Assembly: GCA_032207245.1 (NCBI GenBank)
Contig: CM063501.1
Span: 84,004,365-84,068,364 of the forward strand
Direction: 5' to 3'
Length of the DNA stretch: 64,000 nt
Source of the DNA: Pardosa pseudoannulata
Lineage: Eukaryota > Arthropoda > Arachnida > Araneae > Lycosidae
Shown piece after piece: positions 1 through 12,380 of this stretch. The notes under the pieces were generated by a model. The model had not been told where the DNA came from. It made no database searches and worked only from the letters and a program-made list of their open reading frames with translations. Position numbers and translations under genes: made by a program. The first letter of the stretch is position 1. The number at the start of each line of letters is the position of its first letter.

Positions 1-1158
1 TTTTTTTGTGTGTGTGTGTAACGAAAAGTTACTTTCAACATCTTTGAACAATGGAACCTTTCTTCCTCTACCGATTAGCCTCCAATTTAAATGAAAGATG
101 TCACAGTGTGACATCTATAGTCAAGAAAGTAGGTATCTCTGAAGAAAATATTTAAATACCTTCAGAATACATAATTTTAAAAGTTAAGTATTAAATAATT
201 ATTGCAATTTATATCCGTCTTCATAAACTCATTATAAAGTAACTAAACTTTGTGAAAATTCTCCAAAATGAGGGATTTTTTTTAAAGTAAAACCAGCACT
301 GGTTAACCAACAACACTTTTAAACGTAATATTAAAAAAGCAAAGGGTTAATTATAGTAAAATGGTCATCACATACCATCGCATCCAAAGAGATTTTTATG
401 GTAATTTGGGGTTTAATTTCTCATCTCTTTTCAAAGCTTAGTCCAAGTTTTACGTATACTGGGATCTTTGGAACGCTGAAAAATATCTTTTAATCGGAAT
501 TAGCTGTATTCGTACAGAGTGCACAATACAGTATTTAGAATATAATTTTTTAATGCCAGACATAATAAAAAAATTTCTATTTATGCTATTCTTTGAACAG
601 AAACAAATTGAGAAGTCCCCTTCTCCCATGTAAACATACGAAGTCGGTGTTTTCATGAGCTGTAACGTCACAAACTAGGCGGAGAAAAAAAAGCGTTTTC
701 GAGAGACGTTAGTCTCCGATATAAAAGCCATTAGAAGTCCCTAATTAGGGCCCCAAATGAAATGAAAAAAGATACTGTCCTGATTCCTTTTTTGTCGTCT
801 ATTGTTTAAAAATAAAATAAGAAAACGTGAAAATTCCTCATGGTAGAACGCAAGGAGTATCGGAACGATCAAGACCAGGAAGAAATTTGAAAACTTTGGT
901 CAACCAGTAGGACAGTCCGTTGGTTAAGCGGTATTGAACACTCCGTTCAGAAGCTGTCCCCTCGTTTTCGCGGGGAAGGGGAAATTTTCAGTTAGTAGAT
1001 ATTGGAGTAGTGAAGAACGGTTGTTATTTTTTCGCTTCCCATTTCTCAACGGGCGTTGGAGCCTCCAGACTAATAAAATGGTCAACGACATTTTTGGAAA
1101 TCTTATGCCAGAGATCCTACCCAGAGAAAATCACCTCTATCAATCTATCAATAACTGA
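1..1158. other. AT-rich DNA without recognised features
   Basis: A short (GT)n lies at the left edge (8-19). The rest is low-complexity AT-rich sequence with only short chance ORFs on both strands. The part from about 840 is less AT-rich but shows no homology I recognise. Confidence 0.5.
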
Positions 1159-1890
1159 TGTCTACCGATGTATTTTCCCACGATGGTTAGCACGTGCATA
1201 CACATCTGTGGAATAGATTTCCAAGAAGAATTTATCGATCACGGAGTGGCACAAGTGTAACAGTCAAGCCCAGACATGGGATGTAGCTGTAAGATATGGA
1301 GCAAGGGCTAAGTAATAATGTCAGCTTTCACAAAAGGGGCTATTTTAATGGGCCCACCTGCACGACCGAAGGGGGTGCAGATGTGGGAAAATTTCACCAA
1401 CAAATGATTGGTAAAGAAAAAAAAGGGAGCTTTAAAACCGAAGTGGTGAATTGTGAAAGCGAGTGGGAAGAAGGAATCGAAGTCGGGATTCAAGAGTGGC
1501 TGGACATCGAAATCCCGTTCCTGTACGCCCGCATCGACATCCTACACGCCCGAGCGCCCACACCGACGTCCTGTACGCCCTAACGTCCGCCCCATCCTGC
1601 TCCACTATAATTACTGGAGGTAAACTTGATAATATTCATAATTATTACCTTGGATCTGAGAATCCTTTTTATTAAGGAATAAAGTATAAAAACAAAAAGA
1701 AAATTGTAATGAATTGTTGTATAATGATGAACGTCGAGTAATGAATGTTATAAATATTAATTTAGAAATAATGTCTGTAAATAATTAGAGTACATAATAA
1801 ATGTTTTAGTTCAAATATAAGGTATTATTTTTACAGTGTTTCCCCTTTGAAAACGGACGCTGGTGTTAGTGTTGTAAGTACATTAAAACA
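1159..1890 (+). mobile_element. Solo LTR, family L1 (copy 1)
   Basis: This block aligns along its length with 58599-59368 and with the ends of 45870-46962. It starts TGTCTACC, runs through the shared TTTCCCACG and CACGTGCATACACA blocks, carries AATAAA at 1796-1801 and ends in GTAAGTACATTAAAACA. TG...CA ends, a late AATAAA and no adjacent gag or pol mark it as a solo LTR. No clean target duplication is visible (ACTGA left, TGATG right). The ORF at 1296-1583 within it is a chance frame. Confidence 0.8.
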
Positions 1891-1916
1891 TGATGTTTAT
1901 GGATTGTATTTCTTTA

Positions 1917-1919
<3 letters not shown>

Positions 1920-1971
<52 letters not shown>
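1920..1971. repeat. (TA)n microsatellite
   Basis: About 51 bp of uninterrupted TA lie directly before an LTR-like block. Confidence 0.95.
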
Positions 1972-1974
<3 letters not shown>

Positions 1975-2282
1975 AAGGCAGAGAACGCTATCCGAACCTC
2001 CCAACATATGCGCAGTCTCGTCCTAAAGGAGAACTATATAAGGTAATTTTTGAAAAATCACTCATAGACGACAGAGCGAGAGAGTTGCTGCTTCTGTGAA
2101 GACGTACGCTGCGCGGTTCCGAGACGCGGGACCGACTCTCAATTCGTCTTACGATACTAACTTTTGATTAGCATCTGTAAATATTTGTAAATACTAGGTG
2201 TCTGTCATTTGTCATTAAATCATTTAAAAAAAAAGCACCGCTTAGCTCAGTTCCTGAAGCTCGTTGAGCGTGCTGACTCAAC
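1971..2282 (+). mobile_element. LTR-like block between two microsatellites
   Basis: About 310 bp starts TGTCAAGGCAG and ends GACTCAACA. It is clearly less AT-rich than its surroundings and has a TATA-like CTATATAAGG at about 2034-2043 and an ATTAAA near 2213, in the order expected of an LTR (promoter, R region, polyadenylation). There is no second copy in the window, and simple repeats on both sides hide any target duplication. It could instead be another repeat type. Confidence 0.45.
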
Positions 2283-2303
2283 ACACACACACACACACAC
2301 ACA

Positions 2304-2353
<50 letters not shown>
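2279..2353. repeat. Compound (AC)n-(TACA)n-(TA)n microsatellite
   Basis: An AC run passes into CATA units and then pure TA. Such compound runs usually arise by slippage. Confidence 0.95.
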
Positions 2354-2355
<2 letters not shown>

Positions 2356-2779
2356 ATGAGACTGACTTCTCAATGGGGGTTTGCAGTCATGGCCATAAAA
2401 ATGATACCGTTTCAGCTAAAAACCTTTATTAAGATAACGTTGAAGGACGGTTTCACACTTCATCATAGGGACAGGACAAACTGAAGGGTCAGCTAGCATG
2501 AAGTTCTATGTACAAGACACGTAACACCTGGGTCGACATCTGTGGGAAAATATCTCTAGAAAAATCTGTCTCCGCTAGCGTGTATCTCCTTTTTATTTTG
2601 AAATTTCCTAAATTGTCCGCTAGGGCCATGTAGGTTTATAATTGGACAGGCCCCTTCTCTGAGGGCGTAACCTGTAGCCCCAGTGGTCAATTTAGGTTAG
2701 GGGTTAAAAAGGGGAATGGAAAATGACGCGTGAATTTTTACCCTTGATTTAAGTTTTGAAAACCCCTGAGAATTTTCCT
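2354..2779. other. No gene; moderately complex DNA
   Basis: Two copies of a GCTAGC-containing motif (near 2491 and 2573) are the only internal structure noticed. No ORF with family features is visible. Confidence 0.4.
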
Positions 2780-3507
<728 letters not shown>

Positions 3508-4435
3508 GCCTGTCATTAATTTTGGTAACACAATAATGACAGACATCGAGAGTAAGGTGTGTTCGCTTTGAAAAAAAGAGCTGGAGAGAAGGAAGCAATT
3601 TGCAAATTTCCAAAAGGCTCAAACCTCCACTGTCAGAGCATTGCTATAACGCGAATATATCATGCCTTATTAATATCGAGCATTTAATAAGGAATAGCTG
3701 GAAGCGTATTACAGTACGGATACAGTCCCAGTTTCAAATTAATTACAATGAAGCCAAACCACACCTTCAAGACATTACTTTAAGTTTCCTTTAAACATTA
3801 TTAATGTAAAATTAACTGAATCGGAGCACTTAAAAATAAAAAATAACTCACTATATTAAATGATGACAGAGAGAGAAAAATTGTTTATCTTTTAAAATCA
3901 CACCTGTCATCTACTATTATTTTTATCCATTAAAAGATCAAGCTATGGCTGTGGAACTAGGACCGTCACCTTATTAACCTTATGTCAAAATTAAAGCCCG
4001 TCATTAATTTTGGTAACACAATAGCACATTTAATAGGAAACATATTACAGTACGGATACAGTACCAGTTTCAAATTAAATACCGATCTCAATAGTCCTCG
4101 TGTAGCAGAACAGTAAACCGTAGCGCTCAAAAGAAAACCAAATTAATTACGATGATGCCAAGCCACATCTCCAAAACTCCTTTAAATATTATTGATGTAA
4201 AATTAACTGCATGGGAGCTCTTAAAAATAAAAAGTAACTCACTGCATTAAATGACGACAGAGAGAGAAAAAAATATTTTGTATTAAATCCACACTTGTCA
4301 GTTACTATTTTTTTAAATCCAGTAAATAATCAAGTGAGGGCAATAGAAGTTTAAGACAGCTACATTTTTAACCTGATATCAAAATTAAAATTTTTTCAAA
4401 ATTAAAATTTTTTCAAAAGTGAAGAAAGTTAGTAA
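3508..4435. repeat. Diverged two-copy tandem duplication (unit about 490 bp)
   Basis: The block CGTCATTAATTTTGGTAAC recurs at about 3510 and 4000. It is followed in both copies by TATTACAGTACGGATACAGT, by a segment around GTAAAATTAACTG, and by ACGACAGAGAGAG or TGACAGAGAGAG. The second copy carries a short SINE fragment (4079-4138) absent from the first, so the duplication came before that insertion. Confidence 0.8.
4079..4138 (+). mobile_element. 5'-truncated tRNA-SINE fragment with target duplication
   Basis: Sixty bases match the 3' part of the SINE family (CTCGTGTAGCAGAACAGTA followed by CCGTAGCGCTC). They are flanked by an 8-bp direct repeat, CAAATTAA, at 4071-4078 and 4139-4146. The other copy of the surrounding duplication lacks them and shows the empty site. 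Confidence 0.75.
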
Positions 4436-5066
4436 TTAATAAATAAAATTTTGTATGACCATAAACTAATGATTAAAATGGCAATTGTCATTGTAATTAA
4501 TTACCATGTTAATTACATTATTTGGACACATCAGACATAAGTTAATTTATATACAGTGGAGTACCTCCCTTAAAGAACAATCCTGAATAGTGGCACCTAT
4601 AATTAGCGGACATTTTTCCAATCCTTAGTCCCTTAGGATAGGATTCTCTGTGTTATCTACACTGACTAACAGACACTCTGAATATAGCGGATAATTCTAC
4701 GACAGTTGATTTCAAAATAATTTAACACGTGAGCAAAATAATGCATGTTTTATCTTCAGAAACACTTTTATTTACTCTACTCTATGGTGCCGACATATTA
4801 ACAAAGAAAATTTTCACCTCTTTTTAGTGAAATCTACAGATCCCCCTCCCCTGCACACACCCTTCCAAATAGGTTTTTCCACATTCAATCTAGCAGAATA
4901 TCGGTCTAATGAATAGGGCGCTGTTCTTCGTTGCTGGAGTTCGTAGTTTCTACTACCACTGCTGGCATGGATTATTTCTGGAGATGAACGATGCTTCTCA
5001 ACTGAAAATATCATAACTCCTATTAAAGACAGTTTTGAGAAGCAAAAGGAGCTTGGACAGACTTAA
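4436..5066. other. AT-rich DNA, nothing recognised
   Basis: The short minus-strand ORF near 4814-5014 has no recognisable domain and no repeated counterpart in the window. Confidence 0.4.
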
Positions 5067-5337
5067 GGGCCCGATTCAAGTCAAAAGCGTATCTTTTGAA
5101 GCTTAACTTGCGTCTTCAAATGTGCGGAGATAAGTAAGTTTGGTTTGGTGGATTCGAATCCTGCTATGACATATATGTCCTTAGCCGTTCCTTAGTGATT
5201 TTAATCAATAGGTTCCGGTCTCATCGGCTCTCGTGTAGCAAAAGTAGACCGTAGCGCTCCAAACGAAACCGAACCCGAAACTTACTTATCTCCGCAAGTT
5301 TGTGGATGGAGGTACGCGTTTGACTTGAATCGGGCCC
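5067..5337. mobile_element. Harbinger-like MITE containing a SINE-derived core
   Basis: The 271-bp element has terminal inverted repeats beginning GGGCCCGATTCAAGTCAAA on both ends and TAA on each side (5064-5066, 5338-5340), the 3-bp TWA duplication typical of PIF/Harbinger. A second, inner inverted repeat, GCGGAGATAAGTAAGTTT, frames the core. The core (about 5149-5275, plus strand) matches the tRNA-SINE from its B box to its tail. The superfamily assignment rests only on the ends. Confidence 0.7.
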
Positions 5338-5384
5338 TAAGTGTCCTAGCTGAGTTCTTAACTGAAAACTTTAATGATCGTTAT

Positions 5385-5880
5385 TTTAAGACTTTTCGTT
5401 ATGCAGAGTTCGGATTGCAATAAAAAATGAAGGTGCACACCATTTAATGGCCAATCACCTTACGTTATGTCCCTCAGTGTTGTATACATTATATTGAAAT
5501 TTTCCGTTATATAGAGTTCAGGTTACAATCAAAAGGGGTGGTGCAGAACTAGACGTTGTAACTGTCCTAAATACTAAATTTCAACATTCTACGGCTAATT
5601 GTTTTCTATTATACTCTACAGTCTCACTATACGTTATATTAAATAATTTTCGTTATATAGAGTGCAGAGTGCAATCGAATAAGAATGAGCAAAACAAGAT
5701 ATTATAAGTGTCCTAAATAGTAGATTTCAATATTTTATGGCTAGTCCTTTTGGAGTTACGGCCCACAGCCTTGATAACGTTATATATAAATTTTTCTTTA
5801 GTTCAGATTGCAATAAAATGGGAGAGGATACACAGCTATAACAATCTTAGATACAAAACATCGACGGCCTACGTTTTTGA
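5385..5880. repeat. Tandem array, about four units of 107-146 bp
   Basis: The motif TTTCGTTATATAGAGT, followed by a G(C/T)AATAAAA-type block, recurs near 5393, 5500, 5646 and 5792. Most units also share GTCCTAAAT and a TTTCAAYATT segment. The copies are well diverged. Confidence 0.7.
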
Positions 5881-5964
5881 GTTATACGAGATATATACGT
5901 AAATATATACGTACGGGCGTGAAGAGCAAACTAGTCATGACCAGTCATGGAATTATCAAAATAG

Positions 5965-6350
5965 ATGTTTAAAGAATTGAAATTAAATTTTCTTGTAATT
6001 GCATACAGATGTAACACTTAAAAAGATTAAATCTAAGTCGGTCTTAGTCAAGAAAAAGTTTTTGTTGGAACATGAGCTCTGAAATTATCTTGATTACAAT
6101 ACTTTACCTTCTTTACTATGTACAAAAAAGTAAAACGGAATAAAATCTTCTAAATAGATATTTAAAGATTTAGAATAAAATTGTCTTGTAATTGCATACA
6201 GATGTAGCACTTAAAAACGTTAAAACTAAGTCGGTCTTGGTCAAAAAAGTGCTTTCTTTCAAACTTGAGCCCTGAAATTATCTTGATTATAATGCTTTAA
6301 TTCCTTTACTATGTACAAAGTAACAAAAAGGTAAAAAGGAATAAAATCTT
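5965..6350. repeat. Two-copy tandem repeat, unit about 190 bp
   Basis: Both copies carry CTTGTAATTGCATACAGATG, AAGTCGGTCTT, GAAATTATCTTGATTA and TTTACTATGTACAAA in the same order, with scattered substitutions. Confidence 0.8.
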
Positions 6351-7329
6351 TTAAATTTTGGTAGATTTTTTTTTTATAATTAAGAGTATAAATAAAATTA
6401 TTCACTTGGAACTGAAAAGAAAACCAGAAAAAATGTTATTTTTGGCTGATCGAAAATAGTAACTGAGGCGGTATGTATTTTTTTAAGTTGAACCAAAAAC
6501 TTTGAAAAGAAATCGGGACGAAAAATATTACTATTTAAAGCCCTGGTTTTATTATTTATTTGTACGTAGTAAAAGGAATATTGTAATTGCGATATTTTTC
6601 TGTTTATAATTATATATCTATGTAACGAAACAAGCGTACTGTATCTGTTGTTAACGTATCCGGTTGCCGTCAGATAGCAGTAGTTGAACTATTTTCAGCA
6701 ACACCATTACTGTGAGAAACGGAACTAACTCTAATTTTTTAAAAGAATACTTAAATGCTAATTCTAGAGCTGTATTATGCTATCAAAATTAAAAAACAAA
6801 TACATAATTTAATAGGTGCAGAAAAAAAATCATGTGTTGACTATTTTTTAGAAGTGTGTTGAAGCTGCTCGTATGTTGCTTCGAAACCATGTTTTTCACC
6901 ATAACTGAAAAAACCCCTTCAAAGAGTGTATCTCTCGAAACGGGAAAGAATTCTAAGGACATTCTGATTCTTAGCCAAGCAACGCCCAGCTATAGAGTTG
7001 CTGTAACTGGACCGAAGTGGCGTATCACACAGTTAGATCAAAGTTTGATCCGAGAAAATAATGTTCTAATCCGTTGGCGTCAGTTTTCAGTCTTTCTTCC
7101 AGAATACTAAGTATCATTACAGACCTCGTCCATGAAAAAAGTATTTGTTTTCGGAAATTCTATCCACTGATAGGAAAAAAACAAACAATATGCGAAAAAT
7201 TTATCAAAAACGTATACATCCCTTTATTTTTTTAAATCTATGGATCTCGAATTTCAACCTGCAGTTACGCGTTAAGTCGACGGTAGAGCTTCAGCTGGGA
7301 GAAATTTGAATGAAAATTCAGTATTCTAA
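6351..7329. other. AT-rich DNA, no gene recognised
   Basis: An 84-codon plus-strand frame at 6856-7110 has no recognisable domain, and I treat it as chance. Nothing else was found. Confidence 0.4.
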
Positions 7330-8181
7330 CTCAGTAATCGGCAAACTACGGCCCGAGGGACAAATCTGGCTTATCACTTGTTATTATTATTTATTTATTT
7401 ATTTATTTATTTTTTAACACTAGAACTATCGATGTTATATATATATATATACACCTAGTTTCACCGCACCTGTCAAATTGACGGATTTTTGATTACGGCT
7501 TTCATTGTAACTTTTGATTTAGTTAAGGTAACCAACCACGTTTAAATAGCTATTTTCCTGGAAAATATCGACAAGAAATTATTCTTTTACTTTAAAGATC
7601 AGTCCTTTAGCTTTCGAAAACAGTTTTCAGCTTATTTATAGAGTAATTAGAAGTCATGATACAGCTATTTAATCCTCACCGGAAGTGTCGAAAAGATACC
7701 GGAATTGAGCAGTTAAAGGGCATGACTTTGAGTGTTAGCATGAAAAACGTCGTAAATAGCATATTATAGATTCTAAATAAATAAATAAATTATTATTGAA
7801 TATTTCTGAATGTTTATCAAATTATAAAACACTTAATGAATTTATCCAATAAAATCTTTAAATTGAATTTCTGAAAAACTGTGATTTTTGCTACACCACC
7901 ACACCTCAACTGCTAAAATAATTTTCAGAATTTAATTAGAATTTAACTGTATGTTTTTAATGATGTTATGTATGCATTTATTTTGCCAAAATTTGAATTT
8001 TAGTCAAAAAAATATGACCGCTTAAAGGTTGTTTACTTGTAAAAATAAACAACAAATTAGTTATAAAAACCAAAATCCAAATCCTTCTCCATCGCCACCC
8101 TACAAAACAAGTTCACTGGCTCCCAACAAAGTCCCACCACCCTCCGGGGTGCGGTATCTCCCCCGTTGAGAATCACTGCTT
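7330..8181. mobile_element. Possible degraded hAT element (both ends hAT-like)
   Basis: The left end CAGTAATCGGCAAACTACGG resembles hAT/Charlie termini. At the right, the minus strand reads CAGTGATTCTCAACGGGGGA, another classic hAT start. The two ends match only partly and the flanks give no clean 8-bp duplication, so they may come from two different elements. A (TTTA)n run lies at 7388-7411. No transposase frame survives. Confidence 0.4.
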
Positions 8182-8182
8182 T

Positions 8183-11100
8183 AAACTAATTTATATTTTA
8201 CATCGAAATTTTAACTGGTTTTACATAAAATTAATTAGATATCATATTTTAAAAAAGATGTATTAAAAAACGAAATAAATTAGTTTTGAGAGTCAATTAA
8301 CCTAAAAGAATTTTTGTTTTGGAAAGTTTGAAATTTATTTCCTCTTTAACTCTTAAAAAAAGAAATGAAAATTTGTATAATTTTCCCCCTTCTAACAACA
8401 GAATAAAAATATAATTTTGCATTAAATCATAAATCTACGTTCTTGAGTTCTTTCATTTTGTGACATTTGAGTACTTCTACGGTTTATATAAAATCTTATG
8501 TGTGTGAATGTTGAAACGATAATTGATAACTTTTATATAAATTAATATTTTCGTCAAAATTCTAACTGCTTTTACATAAAAATAATTAGATATATTTTCA
8601 AAAAAATGTATTAAATTCATATAAATTAGTATAATAAATTTGTAAATTAGTTTTGGGAGTCCACTGTCTTCGAGGAATTTGTATTTTACAAAGATTCAAC
8701 TATATTTCCTCGAAAATTCTTAGGAATAGAAATAAAAACTTATTAATTTCCCCCTTCTTACAGTAGAATAAAAACATAATTTTGCATTAAACTATAAATG
8801 TACGTTCTTGAGTTCTATCATTTTACGGAATTTGAATACTTCTCCGATTTATATAAAATCTTATGTATGTCACTGTACAAACGATAATTGATATTTTTCA
8901 TATAAATTAATTTTTTCTTCAAAATTCTAACTGCTTTTATATAAAAATAATTAGATATATTTTTTAAAAAGACTAATTAAAAATTAATTAGTTTTGAAAG
9001 TCCATCGTCGTCAAGGAATATGTATTTTACAAAGCTTCAACTATATTTCCTCGAACATTCTTAGAAATAGAAATAAAACTTACTAATTTCCCCCTTCTTA
9101 CAGCAGAGTAAAAACATAATTTTGCACTAAATCCTAAATCTACATTCTTGAGTTCTTTCATTTTAAGGAATTTGAGTACTTCCACGGTTTATATAAAATC
9201 TGATGTGTGGGAATGTTGAAACGATAATTCATAACTTTTATATAAATTAAAATTTTTCGTCAAAATTTTAACTGCTTCTACATAAAAATAATTAGATATT
9301 ATATTTTCAAAAAGATGTATTAAAGTATATAAATTAGTTTAATAAATTAATTTTGAGAGTCCATGGTCCTAAAGAATTTTTGTCTGGAAAGCTTCAAATA
9401 TATTTCCACATAAACTCTTAAAAAAAAAAAAAAGAAATAAAAACTTGCATTATTTCCTCCCTTACTACAGCAGAATAAAAATATAACTTTAAATTAAATC
9501 ATAAATTTAAGTTCTTGAGTTCTTTCATTTTAAGCAACTTGTGTACTTCCATGGTATAAATAAAATCTTATGTGTGTGAATGTTGAAAAGATAATTAATA
9601 TCTTTCATATAAATTAATTTTTTTCTTCAAAATTCTAACTACTTTTACATCAAAATAATTAGATATTATATTTTCAAAAAGATGTATTAAAGTATATAAA
9701 TTAGTTTAATAAATTAATTTTGAGAGTCCATGGTCCTAGTGAATTTTTGTTTGGAAAGCTTCAAATATATTTCCTCGTAAACTCTTAAAAAAGAAATAAA
9801 AACTTACATTATTTCCTCCCTTATCACAGCAGAATAAAGCTATAATTTTGCATTAAATGATAAATTTAAGTTCTTGAGTTCTTGCATTTTAAGGAATTTG
9901 AGTACTTCCATGGTATAAATAAAATCTTATGTGTGTGAATTTAGAAACGATAATTGATAACTTTTATATGAATTAATATTTTCGTCAAAATTCTAACTGC
10001 TTTTACATAAAAATAATTAGATATTATATTTTCAAAAAGATGTATTAAATTCATATAAATTAGTTTAATAAATTAAAAATTAAATTAGTTTTGAAAATCC
10101 ATTGTCGTCAAGGAATTTGTATTTTACAAAGCTTCAAACTATATTTTTTTAGAAATTTTAGAAAAAGAAATAAAAACTTATTAATTTTCCCCTTCTGACA
10201 GCAGAATAAAAACATAATTTTGCACTAAATCATAAATCTACGTTCTTGAGTTCTTTAATTTTAAGAAATTTGTGTACTTCCACGGTTTATATAAAATCTT
10301 CTGTGCGGGAATGTTAACACGATAATTCATAACTTTTGATATAAATTAATTTTATTCCTCAAAATTCTAAGTAATTTTACATAAAAATAATTAGAAATTA
10401 TATTTTCAAAATGATGTATTAAAGTATATAAATTAGTTTAATAAATCAATAAATTAATTTTGAGAGTTCATGGTCCTAAAGTGAAATTTTGTTTGGAAAG
10501 CTTTCAACTATATTTCCTCGAAAATTCTTAAAAATAGAAATAAAAACTTGTTATTTCCTCCCTTCTTACAGCAGAATAAAAACATAATTTTGGCATTAAA
10601 TGATAAATCTACGTTCTTGAGTTCTATCATTTTAAAGAATTTGAGTACTTCCACGATTTATATAAAATCTTATGTGTGTGACCGTAGAAACGATAATTGA
10701 TATCTTCCATATAAATTAATTTTTTTCTTCAAAATTCTAACTGCTTTAACATAAAAATAATTAGTTATATTTTTAAAAAGACTGGTTAAAATATTAATTA
10801 GTCTGGAAAGTCCATTGTCCTTAAGGAATTTGTATTTTACAAAGCTTCAACTGTATTTCCTCGAAAATTCTTAGGAAAAGAAATAAAAACTTGCATTATT
10901 TCCTCCCTTCTTACAACAGAATAAAAATATAATTTTGCATTAAATCATAAATCTACGTCTTAAGCTCTTTGAGTACTTCACGGTTTATATAAAATCTTAT
11001 GAGTGTGACTGTAGAAAAGATAATTGATATTTTTCATATAAATTAATTTTTTTCTTCAACATTCTAACTCCTTTTGCATAAAAATAATTAGATATTATAT

Positions 11101-11330
11101 TTTTAAAAAGACTAATTAAAAATTAATTATTCTTGAAAGTCCATTGTCCTTAAGGAATTTGTATTTTACAAAGCTTCAACTATATTTCCTAGAAAATTCT
11201 AGAATAGAAATAAAGACATATATAATTTTCTCTCTTCTTACAGTAGAAAAAATAAAGATAGTTTTGCGTTAATTTATAAATACCCGAAACAGTAGTTCTT
11301 TCATTTTAAAGAACTCGAGTTCAAAAACTG
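8183..11330. repeat. Satellite-like tandem array, nine units of 333-377 bp
   Basis: The anchor TCTTGAGTTC occurs at about 8441, 8806, 9146, 9523, 9872, 10244 and 10615, with diverged forms near 10959 and 11292. Each unit also carries CAGAATAAAAA, TTTTGCATTAAAT, TTTATATAAAATCTTATGTG, ACATAAAAATAATTAGATA and AAAGCTTCAA in fixed order. Unit lengths fall into a longer (about 365-377) and a shorter (about 333-349) class. No ORF crosses the units. Confidence 0.95.
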
Positions 11331-11345
11331 TTGATATACTTAAGG

Positions 11346-11347
<2 letters not shown>

Positions 11348-11379
<32 letters not shown>
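11348..11379. repeat. (TA)n microsatellite
   Basis: About 32 bp of TA follow the right end of the satellite array. Confidence 0.95.
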
Positions 11380-11381
<2 letters not shown>

Positions 11382-11784
11382 CGCAATTAGAGTTGATTAC
11401 GTGAAGACTTCTCTTCTTTTCAATATAAGGTATTTTTTTGAGGTATCATTATATGATAGCACTAACACACTATGAAGATGTGTGCAGAAGTAAGAAGATG
11501 ACTAAAAAGAAGTAGCAACCAATTGTGTTTTTGAAAAAGAAATTTTTAAATCATATGTTCAAGATTCAAAAATATCCTTTAAAGAAAAGTAGGCCTGTTT
11601 AAATGGATACTGGTACTTAATTGGATCTCGGAAGTTGTAATGTGTCTGTCTCTGTAGTTCTACTTCGGTGAAAAAGGTAAATAATGATGGAGCAGTTATT
11701 TATATAAAATATTTTTTTCCCTTTAACTTAATCCTTGGTATTATCTGTATAAAAGAAATTCCATAAAAAGTTCTTTCGTATAAG

Positions 11785-12380
11785 TCGACTTTATTATATG
11801 GATGCTTTCTTTTCGTTTCCATATCTCACACACAAAAGAATTTTTTTCTTCAAAGTATTACACAAAAGTAAAATTTACTTTATCACACAAACTTTGCAGT
11901 AAGGACCCATCCAAGCCCTGTGGTTATGTCGATATAGACAGTTTGCATTGTTTACTTTTATCCCTAAGTTTTTTTCCGTATAAAAAACATTTCATGAAGT
12001 GTTCCTCGGAGTATGTTAGCTTTATTATACGGATGCTACCTTTTTTTTCGTTTCCGAATTTCTTACACATAAAGCAATTTTTCCCAAAAGTATTACAAAA
12101 GCAAAATTTGCTTTATCTCACAAATTTTTGAAGGACTGTCCATCCAGTGAACCTGTGGTTATGTCAATGCAGACACGTTCCTCTCATTACGTTTATTTTT
12201 ATTCTTTATTAAGTTCTTTTCCGTATAAAAAATATTTCATAAAAATTTTCTCGGTGTATCTTGACTTTATTAAACCGATGTTATATTTTTTATTTTCAAA
12301 TTTTATCACACAAAAATCAATTTTTTCCTTGGCCATGTTAAACTATTATAATCTTTTTTTAATTCTTCATTCCTAAAATT
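11785..12380. repeat. Tandem repeat, two and a half units of about 240 bp
   Basis: CTTTATTATAYGGATGC, CCGTATAAAAAA-CATTTCAT and TGTGGTTATGTC recur with a period of about 232-245 bp (anchors near 11786, 12018, 12262). Two 80-109 codon frames here follow the repeat and show no protein family. Confidence 0.75.

Noticed and set aside
1296..1583. 95-codon ORF in the first solo LTR
   Set aside because: The related LTR at 58599 does not keep this frame; it is a chance read of LTR sequence.
7330..8181. Confident single hAT element
   Set aside because: The two hAT-like ends match only partly and no 8-bp target duplication is found, so it is reported only as possible.
8380..11245. Repeated TTCTTACAG words as splice acceptors of a multi-exon gene
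   Set aside because: They recur once per satellite unit with no open frame after them.
8183..11330. CRISPR-like array
   Set aside because: Units of 333-377 bp are tandem and continuous, without short repeats and unique spacers; the genome is eukaryotic.
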